In this document: in pieces, positions 28,956 through 37,563 of the stretch
Layout of the letters: the number at the start of each line of letters is the position of its first letter
Numbering within the stretch: the first letter of the stretch is position 1
Origin: Bartonella rattimassiliensis 15908
GTDB lineage: Bacteria; Pseudomonadota; Alphaproteobacteria; Rhizobiales; Rhizobiaceae
DNA length: 64,000 bases
Direction of reading: 5' to 3'
Assembly: GCF_000278215.1 (NCBI RefSeq)
Contig: NZ_JH725064.1
Location: 132,581 to 196,580, forward strand
Notes under the pieces: model-generated
The model's database searches: none
What the model was told of the DNA's origin: nothing
What the model saw: the letters and a program-made list of their open reading frames with translations, nothing else
Position numbers and translations under genes: made by a program

Positions 28956-29963
28956 ATGACAGTTCGTGTTGCAATTAATGGGTTTGGGCGTATTGGGCGC
29001 AATATTTTGCGTGCACTTGTGGAAAGCAAACGACAAGATATTGAAGTGGTCGCAATCAATGATTTGGGATCGGTGGAAACAAATGCCCATTTATTGCGTT
29101 ATGATTCAATTCATGGGCGTTTTCCTGGAACTGTTAAGGTAGTGGGAGATGCTATTGATGTAGGAGGAAGGTTAATAAAGGTATTTGCAGAGCGTAATCC
29201 TGCACAATTGCCTTGGAAAGATTTAGATATCGATATTGCTTTGGAGTGTACGGGCATTTTTACTGCCCGTGATAAAGCGAGTGCTCATTTGGATGCAGGG
29301 GCAAAACGTGTACTCGTTTCTGCGCCTTCTGAAGGGGCAGATCTTACCGTGGTATACGGGGTTAATCATCAAGCTTTAAGTAAAGAGCATCTTGTTGTTT
29401 CAAATGCTTCTTGTACAACAAACTGTTTAGCGCCTGTTGCACAAGTCTTGCACAATACAGTAGGAATTGAAAAGGGCTTTATGACGACAATCCATTCTTA
29501 TACGGGTGATCAACCTGTATTGGATACAATGCATCGTGACCTTTATCGTGCACGTGCTGCAGCACTTTCTATGATCCCTACATCAACAGGAGCGGCAAAA
29601 GCTGTAGGATTAGTCTTGCCAGAATTAAAGGGATTGCTTGACGGTGTGTCAATTCGTGTTCCAACCCCTAATGTTTCTGTCGTTGATTTGACATTTACCA
29701 CTAAACGTTCCACAACAATTGAAGAAATTAATACAGCTATTGCGGCTGCTGCGGAAGGCCATCTGAAGGGCGTTTTGGACACTACGGATGAAAAACTCGT
29801 GAGTTGTGATTTTAATCATAATCCTCATTCGGCTATTTTCCACAATGATCAAACAAAAGTCATTGATGGGAATCTCTGTCGTGTTTTGGTTTGGTATGAT
29901 AATGAATGGGGTTTTTCTAACCGTATGAGTGATACTGCTGTAGCTTTTGCTCAGACACTGTAG
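28956..29963 (+). CDS. gap: glyceraldehyde-3-phosphate dehydrogenase
   Basis: Converts glyceraldehyde 3-phosphate to 1,3-bisphosphoglycerate. The 335-residue protein has the NAD-binding [12 protein letters not shown] (near residue 9), the catalytic [12 protein letters not shown] (Cys near 153), His in TIHSYTGDQ and the C-terminal [12 protein letters not shown]. It lies in the glycolytic run, 327 bases before pgk. Confidence 0.98.
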   Translation: MTVRVAINGFGRIGRNILRALVESKRQDIEVVAINDLGSVETNAHLLRYDSIHGRFPGTVKVVGDAIDVGGRLIKVFAERNPAQLPWKDLDIDIALECTGIFTARDKASAHLDAGAKRVLVSAPSEGADLTVVYGVNHQALSKEHLVVSNASCTTNCLAPVAQVLHNTVGIEKGFMTTIHSYTGDQPVLDTMHRDLYRARAAALSMIPTSTGAAKAVGLVLPELKGLLDGVSIRVPTPNVSVVDLTFTTKRSTTIEEINTAIAAAAEGHLKGVLDTTDEKLVSCDFNHNPHSAIFHNDQTKVIDGNLCRVLVWYDNEWGFSNRMSDTAVAFAQTL

Positions 29964-30290
29964 AAAAAAGGACTTTCCGATTCTTTTTTTATAAAAAAGT
30001 CTCGTTTTTGTAAAAGTTAAGGTGCATTCTTTAAAAAGGCACGTTATTCCGTATGTTGGAGAGAAGATATTGTTGAGAAATGAATGGGATAGTTTATTTT
30101 CATTATATACAGGATTAAAAAATATGAGAGAAAGCCAAATTTTTAAAGAGTGAGATTTATAACGAGACGAAATTTGAAAAAAACGAAATAAGCGGATCCT
30201 TTTCATGTAAAAGCAGAGAGGCGTTAGTGAGAATAAAGTTGGGCAGATGCGTTTTTGTTCAAAGAAATGGAAAATGAAGAGGAAACAGTG
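29964..30290. other. gap-pgk intergenic region
   Basis: No gene recognised. A run near 29970-30005 (AAAAAAGGACTTTCC ... TTTTTTATAAAAAAG) could form a weak A/T hairpin, not enough for a terminator call. Confidence 0.35.
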
Positions 30291-31484
30291 ATGGTTTTTC
30301 AGACACTTGATGATGTTGATGTCGTTGGAAAGCGTGTGCTGGTAAGGGTTGATTTTAATGTCCCAATGGCGCAAGGGAGGGTATGCGATGAGACGCGTCT
30401 TAAACGTCATAAAGAGACACTCGTTGAATTACAAAAGCGTGGTGCTAAACTTATTCTTCTTTCTCATTGTGGTCGCCCTAAAGGAAAGGTAGAACCAGAA
30501 TTCTCACTGCGCCCCATTGTGGAAGCGCTGGAAAAAATTATCGATCAGCCGGTAGCTTTTGCGTCAGATTGTATCGGAGCAGCAGCCCAAATAGCCGTTG
30601 AAGTATTGCAAAACGGGGGTGTTTTACTGCTTGAAAATGTTCGTTTTCATTCGGGTGAAGAAAAAAATGATTGTTCTTTTGCTGAAGCTTTAGCGCATCA
30701 TGGCGATCTCTATGTTAATGATGCTTTTTCAGTTTCTCATCGTGCCCATGCTTCGGTAGAGGGCATAACGCGTTTGTTACCTTCCTATGCGGGGCGTTCT
30801 TTGCAATATGAGCTGCAGGCATTAGAAAGGGGTCTTGGAAATCCAACACATCCTGTGATCGCACTTGTGGGAGGTGCAAAGGTTTCTAGTAAGCTTTTTG
30901 TGCTTAATCATTTGGTCGAAAAAGTCGATCATTTGGTTATTGGTGGAGGAATGGCAAACAGTTTTTTAGCAGCGAAAGGTATTCATGTTGGAAAGTCATT
31001 GTGTGAATCCGCATTGATGGAAACAGTAAAAAAGATTCTTGAAAAAGCACGGCAGTGCCAATGTCAAATTCTACTCCCGATGGATGCAATCGTGGGATTT
31101 CGCTTTGAAAAAAATGCACCGCATCGTCTCTATGATATCGGAGATATTCCACAAGATGGTATGATTATGGATATTGGTACACGGTCTATTGCTCATATTA
31201 ATGCTGCGATTGATGAAGCGGCAACCCTCGTATGGAATGGCCCCCTTGGTGTTTTTGAGATGTCTCCCTTTGATAAAGGAACCATTGCAGTAGCACATCA
31301 TGCGGCAGAACGTAGTCAAAAAGGGAAATTGGTTTCAATTGCCGGAGGAGGCGATACAGTTTTTGCCCTTAATCATGCCGGTGTCGCCAATGATTTTACT
31401 TATCTCTCGACTGCTGGAGGGGCTTTTTTGGAATGGATGGAAGGAAGGGTACTGCCTGGCATTCTCGCTCTTATGCAAGCTTAA
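30291..31484 (+). CDS. pgk: phosphoglycerate kinase
   Basis: ATP-forming step of glycolysis. The protein (397 residues from 30291) shows VLVRVDFNVPM (near residue 15), LLSHCGRPKG, the NDAFSVSHRAHAS site (near 165), the nucleotide-binding GGAKVSSK and the C-terminal SIAGGGDTVFAL. GAGGAAA before the ATG at 30291 decides the start; the open frame from 30255 lacks a good site. Confidence 0.97.
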   Translation: MVFQTLDDVDVVGKRVLVRVDFNVPMAQGRVCDETRLKRHKETLVELQKRGAKLILLSHCGRPKGKVEPEFSLRPIVEALEKIIDQPVAFASDCIGAAAQIAVEVLQNGGVLLLENVRFHSGEEKNDCSFAEALAHHGDLYVNDAFSVSHRAHASVEGITRLLPSYAGRSLQYELQALERGLGNPTHPVIALVGGAKVSSKLFVLNHLVEKVDHLVIGGGMANSFLAAKGIHVGKSLCESALMETVKKILEKARQCQCQILLPMDAIVGFRFEKNAPHRLYDIGDIPQDGMIMDIGTRSIAHINAAIDEAATLVWNGPLGVFEMSPFDKGTIAVAHHAAERSQKGKLVSIAGGGDTVFALNHAGVANDFTYLSTAGGAFLEWMEGRVLPGILALMQA

Positions 31485-31600
31485 AGATTTTATTTAAAGA
31501 GTCACTTTAAAGAAGGAGTGGTGTATTGCGTTGTGTAGGTGTGTTAGTCGTATTGCACACTTTGGAAAATTTTAAGATAGAATAAAGAGGAATTTTTTTT

Positions 31601-32632
31601 ATGAATGAACGGCTTGAAGATATGGCACTTGCTTTAGTATGTGCAGGTAAAGGTATTCTGGCAGCAGATGAAAGTACGGCGACCATTGGAAAACGCTTTG
31701 AAAGCATTGGGGTTGAATCCAATGAAGATAGGCGTCGTGCTTATCGTGAAATGCTTTTTAGTACAAAAGAAGCGATGGAAAGTGCCATTTCTGGTGTCAT
31801 CTTATTTGATGAAACCATTCGTCAAAAGGCATCATCTGGGCAGATGTTGACCGATCTTATTCGTGAAGCAGGGGCGTTGCCAGGAATTAAAGTTGATACC
31901 GGAGCGAAACCATTGGCGGCCTTTTCTCACGAAACGATTACTGAAGGATTGGATGGGCTTCGTGAACGGCTAAAAGACTATTATGCTTTAGGAGCACGTT
32001 TTGCTAAATGGCGGGCGGTGATTGCTATTAATGCAGATACTTTGCCAACAAGAGGAGCTATCAATCAAAATGCACAAGCTCTCGCGCGTTACGCTGCTTT
32101 ATGTCAGGAAGCTGAGATTGTGCCTATTGTTGAGCCAGAAGTGCTAATGGATGGCCCGTCATGTGGACATTCCATTGCACGTTGCTTTGAGGTAACACAA
32201 GCTGTCTTAACAGCGGTCTTTAAAGAATTATTTGAAGCTCGTGTTCTTTTAGAAGGGATGATTTTAAAGCCCAACATGGTGATTGATGGAAAGAATGCGC
32301 GCAAAGCTGGTGTTGAAGAGGTAGCTGAAAAGACCGTTTGTGTGCTTAAACAGGCTGTGCCTGCTGCTGTTCCAGGAATTGCTTTTCTTTCTGGAGGACA
32401 ATCTGATCAGGAAGCAACAGCGCATTTATCTGCTATGAATTCTTTGGGTACGTTGCCTTGGAAATTGACCTTTTCTTATGGACGTGCATTGCAAGCGGCA
32501 GCGTTAAAGGCATGGGCTGGAAAAGATGAAAACATTGCTGTTGCACAAAAGGCATTTAGTCATCGTGCTCGAATGAATCATCTTGCAGCTTTAGGGCAAT
32601 GGACAAAAGAGCAAGAAAAAGTGAGTGCTTGA
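31601..32632 (+). CDS. fbaB: class I fructose-bisphosphate aldolase
   Basis: Schiff-base (class I, animal-like) aldolase of 343 residues. Visible signatures are GILAADESTATIGKR (near residue 19), VDTGAKPL, IVPIVEPEVLMDG (near 181) and the active lysine in LLEGMILKPNMV (near 222), followed by FLSGGQSDQEAT. Downstream is a decayed copy of its own 3' two thirds. Class I aldolase beside gap-pgk is usual in this group. Confidence 0.95.
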   Translation: MNERLEDMALALVCAGKGILAADESTATIGKRFESIGVESNEDRRRAYREMLFSTKEAMESAISGVILFDETIRQKASSGQMLTDLIREAGALPGIKVDTGAKPLAAFSHETITEGLDGLRERLKDYYALGARFAKWRAVIAINADTLPTRGAINQNAQALARYAALCQEAEIVPIVEPEVLMDGPSCGHSIARCFEVTQAVLTAVFKELFEARVLLEGMILKPNMVIDGKNARKAGVEEVAEKTVCVLKQAVPAAVPGIAFLSGGQSDQEATAHLSAMNSLGTLPWKLTFSYGRALQAAALKAWAGKDENIAVAQKAFSHRARMNHLAALGQWTKEQEKVSA

Positions 32633-32659
32633 ATTGTAATAAATTTGAATTCTCATAAG

Positions 32660-33255
32660 ATCGTACGGTGATTATCCTTGATGCAAACGCTTTGCGAGCA
32701 AGATAAGCAATCAAAATGCACAAGCTTTCCTATGACATACTCCTCGAAAGGAATACAGATTTTTTGGGGTTCAACAATTTTGGAATTGGATTGTGTTGAT
32801 TATTGAATGATAAGTGCTGATGGCTAGGCTATCGTGTCAACATTCTCTTGCACACAATGTGCAAAAGATAGCTGCTATTTAGCAAGACTGTATAGAACTG
32901 GTTGGAATTTGTGTCCTAAGAGATGATTTTAGGATTGGAGGGATGCACGCTAGTGTTGCCGAAGTTTTTGCAATGATAATTCAGGTGCTTAAATAAGTTG
33001 CTTTTGTCGCTATTCTAGGAATTTTTCTTCTTGTTTAGAGTTATGTGCGATAAAAAAACGGTACATGTGTTTGCTTTATTTATCTGAGATAAATTCCTTT
33101 GGCATATTGCATTGGAAATTGATCTTTTCTTATGGACATATATTACAGCGGCAACTTTAACAGTATAATCTTGAAAAGACTGAAAATATTACTGTTGCAT
33201 AAAATTTTGTCATTGCTAGCGGATAAAACACCTTGCTCGTTTTGGCACAATAGTG
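32660..33255 (+). pseudogene. decayed second copy of fba (3' two thirds)
   Basis: Several blocks follow fba order in the same direction: 32668-32730 against 32020-32090 (AATCAAAATGCACAAGCT), about 32815-32880 against 32145-32210, 32920-33010 against 32250-32370 (GGGATG/GATGATTTTA block), and 33090-33245 against 32430-32600 (TTGGAAATTGA and TTTTCTTATGGAC). It is heavily frameshifted with no start. It is the largest of the tandem remnants. Confidence 0.85.
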
Positions 33256-33274
33256 CTGTTATCTTACGATACCG

Positions 33275-33470
33275 TGTTTCTGAAGCAATAAGCAATCTTC
33301 ATTATTTTAAAAATATTGTTCGGATACTTTTGAAAGCCATAAAACTGGATTAAAAGGAGATGATAAAAATGAAGATTGATTTTCGCCTTTACAACTTCAT
33401 ATTCTTCCTAAATTAAGTTTTCTGCCGGTTTCGGAGATTACTCAAACAGAGACACGCAAATGGACTAAAG
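33275..33470 (+). pseudogene. internal fragment of a P4-type integrase
   Basis: This plus-strand stretch corresponds to integrase codons for [19 protein letters not shown] and on to LPKLGCLPVSEITPTEIR (the same codons at about 3590-3745 in the long copy). Frameshifts and a stop are present. It is joined directly between the fba remnant and the pyk remnant. There is no leader here. Confidence 0.82.
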
Positions 33471-33502
33471 GTAAAACAGAATTCAATAGAAAACATCATC
33501 GC

Positions 33503-33582
33503 ATTTTCCACAATAAGCGCTAAAATAATAATGGGTCTATTGAGGCATTCACGGGATGTACGCATGCCTGTTATCCCTCAAG
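33503..33582 (-). pseudogene. duplicated internal piece of pyk
   Basis: Repeats 33812-33892 of pyk in the same orientation at about 80 percent identity (TTTCCACAATA, AATAAT-GGTCTATTG, CGTTCACG/CATTCACG blocks). It abuts the pyk stop codon on its downstream side. Confidence 0.82.
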
Positions 33583-33585
33583 AGG

Positions 33586-35022
33586 TCAAATTGCTTTTGT
33601 TCCATCTTGAGAGACAGAAGCAATCCGTAAGAGATTTGTCGCACCAGGCGTCCCAAGAGGAACACCGGCTGTTACAAGGAAACGATCCCCTCCTTGGCAA
33701 AAACCTTCCTGAAATGCAATAGCTGCAGCCCGATCAACCATATCCTCTAAATTTCGCGCATCTTCAGTCACTACACAATGAAGCCCCCAAACAAGAGCCA
33801 AACGCCGTGCTGTTTCCACAATAGGCGATAAAGCAATAATAGGTCTATTGGGACGTTCACGAGACGTCCGCACACCTGTTGTCCCTGAAGCTGTATAGGC
33901 CACGATAGCTGCTAATGCAAGTGTTTCAGAAATCTGACGTGCCGCAAGAGAAATCGCATCGGTTCCTGTCGATTCTGGTGCTGGATGTTGTGCTCCAACC
34001 TGAGCGGCATAAGTATGATCTTGTTCGATTTGCCGTGCGATTCGATCCATCATAAGCACAGCTTCTTCAGGATAACGACCAGAAGCAGATTCAGCAGACA
34101 ACATCACCGCATCTGCACCGGCATAAACTGCTGTAGCAACGTCTGATACTTCTGCACGTGTCGGAACAGGAGACGTAATCATTGATTCGAGCATTTGTGT
34201 TGCTACTACAACAGGTTTTCCTGCTAAACGACAAGCTTTTATCAGCTCCATCTGAAGTGCTGGAACTCTTTCCAGAGGCATTTCCACGCCGAGATCTCCC
34301 CGTGCAATCATAATACCATCAGATACCTCAATAATCTTCTCTATATGCTCCAACGCTTGAGGTTTTTCGATTTTAGCCATTAAAGACACCTTGCTGTTCG
34401 TCAATCGACGTACCGCTATAATATCTTCTGGACACTGAATAAAAGAAAGTGCAACCCAATCAACAGACTGTTTCAAAAGAGCCTGAAGATCCTCTTTATC
34501 TTTTGAGGTCATCGCCTCAAAAGGTAAAATTGTATCGGGAAAACTCACACCCTTTCGATCAGAAATACGGGTTCCAGCCACCACACGACACTGGATAGAA
34601 TAACCATCACACACTTCAGCACGCAATTCCAACTTTCCATCATCAATCAACAACCGATCCCCTGATTTAACAGCTAAAAATACATCCTCATGAGGGAAAA
34701 AAACACGCTGCGCATCGCCCAAAACATTGCGATTATCTAACGTAAAACTTTGTCCGACGCGTAAATTCTCTTGACCATTGGCAAAAGCACCAATACGCAG
34801 TTTTGGCCCCTGAAGATCTACTAAAATACCAATTGGTCGCCGAACCGTTTTTTCAACTTTTCGTATACACTTGACCATTTCACTCATTGTGTCGCGATCC
34901 GTATGGCTCATATTAAGACGAAAAACGTCTGCTCCTGCACTAAAAAGCTTCTCAATCATTAAACAAGAAAAAGAAGAAGGACCAAGAGTCGCAATAATTT
35001 TTACTTTACGGGCACGTTTCAC
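33586..35022 (-). CDS. pyk: pyruvate kinase
   Basis: Forms pyruvate and ATP from phosphoenolpyruvate. The 478 residues show the start block KIIATLGPSS, LNMSHTD (near 37), the catalytic MAKIEKPQAL (Lys near 218), ARGDLGVEMP (near 243), the family signature around VATQMLES and the C-terminal allosteric domain. The start is GTG at 35022, overlapping the stop of the DUF1036 gene by four bases (GTGA), so translation is probably coupled. It converges with the tkt-gap-pgk-fba run. Confidence 0.97.
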   Translation of the reverse strand: MKRARKVKIIATLGPSSFSCLMIEKLFSAGADVFRLNMSHTDRDTMSEMVKCIRKVEKTVRRPIGILVDLQGPKLRIGAFANGQENLRVGQSFTLDNRNVLGDAQRVFFPHEDVFLAVKSGDRLLIDDGKLELRAEVCDGYSIQCRVVAGTRISDRKGVSFPDTILPFEAMTSKDKEDLQALLKQSVDWVALSFIQCPEDIIAVRRLTNSKVSLMAKIEKPQALEHIEKIIEVSDGIMIARGDLGVEMPLERVPALQMELIKACRLAGKPVVVATQMLESMITSPVPTRAEVSDVATAVYAGADAVMLSAESASGRYPEEAVLMMDRIARQIEQDHTYAAQVGAQHPAPESTGTDAISLAARQISETLALAAIVAYTASGTTGVRTSRERPNRPIIALSPIVETARRLALVWGLHCVVTEDARNLEDMVDRAAAIAFQEGFCQGGDRFLVTAGVPLGTPGATNLLRIASVSQDGTKAI

Positions 35023-35507
35023 GGTAGAGAATTTCCTGAAATAGAAGGAACAACTGAATTATTGAACAAAGCTTCATCCGTCAACTGTACCATCCAACTG
35101 GTTTGATTTCCGGTATCGATTTCTTTAAATTCAGCCTTTTGATATCCTCGAGGGAAACAATCATGAACCCCTTGAATGGTAAATTGGCTATCTTGCACAC
35201 ACATAGTTACAGACCCAGCCCAGCTTCCTTTTTTTTGTGCTCCCTCCGCATAAAAATAATAAAACCGTGAAGCAAGAGGCCCCTCAATTAAGGTTTTACA
35301 TTCTGTCACAGGAACCACCCACCAGCCTTCGCTCACCCATCCTGAAAATGTACGATATCCAAGAGCAACCCCAACAGATTGCTGAGTTGTATTACAAACC
35401 CTAAAATCAGCTTTTGCAAAAACGACAAAGGGAAACAAGAGCAAAATGCTCAGGAAAAAAACTCTTAATTCTTTCTGAAACGCACAATCTGTTTTTTTTA
35501 AAATCAC
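35019..35507 (-). CDS. DUF1036 secreted protein
   Basis: A small exported protein of the DUF1036 family, found beside pyk in Hyphomicrobiales; function unknown. A GTG at 35507 directly after AAAGGAAG gives a normal signal peptide (hydrophobic FFLSILLLFPFVVFA at about residues 17-31). The longer reading from ATG at 35549 would place 14 odd residues before it. The mature part contains FRVCNTT, Gly/Trp-rich GWVSEGWWVVP, and several Cys. It is translationally coupled to pyk. Confidence 0.85.
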   Translation of the reverse strand: MILKKTDCAFQKELRVFFLSILLLFPFVVFAKADFRVCNTTQQSVGVALGYRTFSGWVSEGWWVVPVTECKTLIEGPLASRFYYFYAEGAQKKGSWAGSVTMCVQDSQFTIQGVHDCFPRGYQKAEFKEIDTGNQTSWMVQLTDEALFNNSVVPSISGNSLP

Positions 35508-35685
35508 AAAACTTCCTTTATCAAAGTCAAATCTCAAAAAATTATACATTTCTTTTTTTTTAGATCTTTTTTTTTCAAATCTAAAAAATTAATTTTTACA
35601 TTTTTCTTTTTATAGCCCTTTTATCAATGCATATATCTTAAAAATTTTACAAAATATTTAAAGTCAATTTGTAAAAAAACTGTGT

Positions 35686-35714
35686 AGCTTGATTGACTTT
35701 TTGTTTTTCAAGCT
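35686..35714. promoter_or_regulatory. inverted repeat upstream of gapR
   Basis: AGCTTGA at 35686 and TCAAGCT at 35708 form a 7-bp inverted repeat with a 15-base A/T-rich spacer in the divergent region between the DUF1036 gene and gapR. It could be an operator or a hairpin in the gapR leader, about 60 bases before the ATG. No regulator is implied. Confidence 0.45.
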
Positions 35715-35776
35715 TTTCCAATACAAATTTTATCATCGAAAAATAACTTAAAACATATAACCTGGAGAAAAATACA

Positions 35777-36037
35777 ATGAACGATACAGTAACCGATCAA
35801 ACACACGCTATATCCGTAAACCAATTACGCTCTTTTATTGAACGTATTGAACGGCTAGAAGAAGAGAAAAAAACCATTTCTGATGATATTAAAGACGTTT
35901 ACACTGAACTTAAAGGCTCTGGTTTTGATAGTAAAGCTGTTCGAAGCATTATACGGCTGCGCAAAAAAGAAGAGCATGAACGAATGGAAGAAGAAGCAAT
36001 CATTGAGCTTTATAAAAATGCACTTGGTATGAATTAA
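35777..36037 (+). CDS. gapR: GapR-type nucleoid-associated protein (DUF2312)
   Basis: GapR/DUF2312 proteins bind overtwisted AT-rich DNA ahead of the replication fork and are essential in Caulobacter. The 86-residue sequence shows the family blocks [34 protein letters not shown], and [32 protein letters not shown] ribosome site lies about six bases before the ATG. It is a single gene with its own AT-rich promoter. Confidence 0.93.
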   Translation: MNDTVTDQTHAISVNQLRSFIERIERLEEEKKTISDDIKDVYTELKGSGFDSKAVRSIIRLRKKEEHERMEEEAIIELYKNALGMN

Positions 36038-36214
36038 CACCATTGATGACATGGGAATATTTTCTTAAAAAATATATAAAATGCACAAAAATTCTGCTAA
36101 CTATGAGCAGTCTGTGCAAAATAACCAAAATTCATGTAACTTGTGACAAGACTACTGGTCACAGAATTTAGAAGGTTACAACAGCCCTCACATTGGAAAG
36201 GATTTGTACAAAGC

Positions 36215-36377
36215 ATTTTTATTCATATGGCTCCTCACACTTAGTCAGCCCTATGTTGTGCGTGCACAAAAAGGGTTTTTATTGTTTCAACGCAAGGTTT
36301 GAAATGAAAAAAATTCACAATATTCTGAGAAATCGCTCAACATGCAGAGTATAAATTATCTTTATAAGTCAATATGA
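36215..36377 (-). repeat. degenerate integrase-leader repeat (copy 11)
   Basis: On the minus strand, the leader and AT box (36350-36377) with a damaged ribosome-site and start region near 36215-36230. No integrase codons follow on this strand. Confidence 0.65.
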
Positions 36378-36496
36378 CAAATGATTTTAGTATAAATTAT
36401 TTTGAGTATAGAGTACTGAAAGAGGTATAATATCTTTTGTCCCCAAAGTTATTCTTATAGCTCAATCAATTTTTTTTAAGATGTAAAATGCCAAAA

Positions 36497-36670
36497 ATGT
36501 TGCAACACCCAAGAGCTGGAAAAGTATGTGATAGCGTTGGTATTCTTTTTTATTAAGCGTAAATGTGGTACTTAACGAGTTTTATATCCTTCACAAGCAA
36601 CGTCGCAAAATAGGTATGACGATCTTTAAGATATATCTCTTTGAAAAAGCATGCGAATGTGCAACCAAAT
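36497..36670 (+). pseudogene. eroded integrase N-terminal fragment
   Basis: Shares with the intact copies TTGCAACA, the TTATATCCTTCACAA block (about 36583) and CGCAAAATAGG---TGACGATCTTTAAGAT (against GCGAAATAGGCTTGGGTGCTTTAAGAGAT), ending in CTCTTTGAAAAAGCA. Orientation is opposite to the adjacent leader copy. No frame remains. Confidence 0.7.
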
Positions 36671-36782
36671 CTATTCTATTTAAGGCATTGTCTTTTACAT
36701 AAGGAACATGCCGGCACTCAAAGATATAGATTCCTACGGGAGTCAATTTGCGGGCAAGGGTCTCTAACCCTTCCAGTTTTTC
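36650..36782 (-). pseudogene. unidentified coding fragment
   Basis: After a TAA, the minus strand reads EKLEGLETLARKLTPVG, then IYIFECRHVPYVKDNAL, about 43 codons without a stop, at a codon quality unlike the surrounding debris. There is no start codon or ribosome site. I do not recognise the parent protein. It could be a chance open stretch. Confidence 0.4.
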
Positions 36783-36999
36783 TTAAAGCCAATTGTCTCT
36801 CTTAAGCACTTCGTGGAATTCATATCACCACACTTCAAAGGAAGCCATTTCATGAAACGCAAAAATCATAACCTCCATGAATAAATTTACATGCCTTTTC
36901 TCTAAATAATGAGCATTTTACAACACAACAAAATGTAAGCCTTACGAATCCACAGAAGCTCCTTTTTCGCTATCTTTGCATAAGAATCAACCGTTTTTT

Positions 37000-37215
37000 G
37001 TATGCGAGTATTTTTTCCAATGCTATTGATAAACGTGATAAACGCTCAAAACACTCTTTATCACTGTAATAAAAGGCTGACTCAGAGAGCTCTTATTCAA
37101 TTTTTTTTATTTCATTTTGCAAAACAGCAACTTCTTCAGACAATTTTTCCAATATTCTAAATCTACTTATAAGACACACTTAACTTATAAGACAAATTAC
37201 CTCGTATTTTTACTC
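37000..37215 (-). pseudogene. broken second copy of the uup 3' end
   Basis: Repeats the last 65-70 codons of uup (about 37625-37825) in the same orientation. A 30-base stretch (CAATTTTTTTTATTTC and on through ATTTTGCAAAACAGC) is identical, and the rest is diverged with an internal duplication of the CTTATAAGACA block at about 37166 and 37182. It lies downstream of its parent. Confidence 0.88.
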
Positions 37216-37563
37216 CTTTCCTCGTGTTTCTCTCTCCGGTGCTATCAAGCTCCCATCTGTTGATAAAGCATATTTTCATGCTTCCCGGTATGAGAATCTG
37301 ACAAAATTCTGCAGTATGATAACTTTCTTTACTTCTCGGTACGAGGATTTTCTTTTTGTCAAGAATTGTACAAAAACCAAATACGAAAAGTAAAATTTAC
37401 CTCAAACATCATCTGACCAAAACTATAACTTTTAACCGCAGTTAAAAATGCGCTGCCTAAATCGGCTCTTTATAGATTTAAAACCCCCGAATGTTACGAA
37501 TTTAATGTCCCCAAACGCCATACATACAGCAACAACATAAGACTTAAAAAAACATCTTAAACA

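Noticed and set aside
29649-30410. 253-codon minus-strand frame opposite the gap-pgk junction
   Set aside because: It overlaps the 3' end of gap and the start of pgk on the other strand, lacks a ribosome site and reads as low-complexity antisense.
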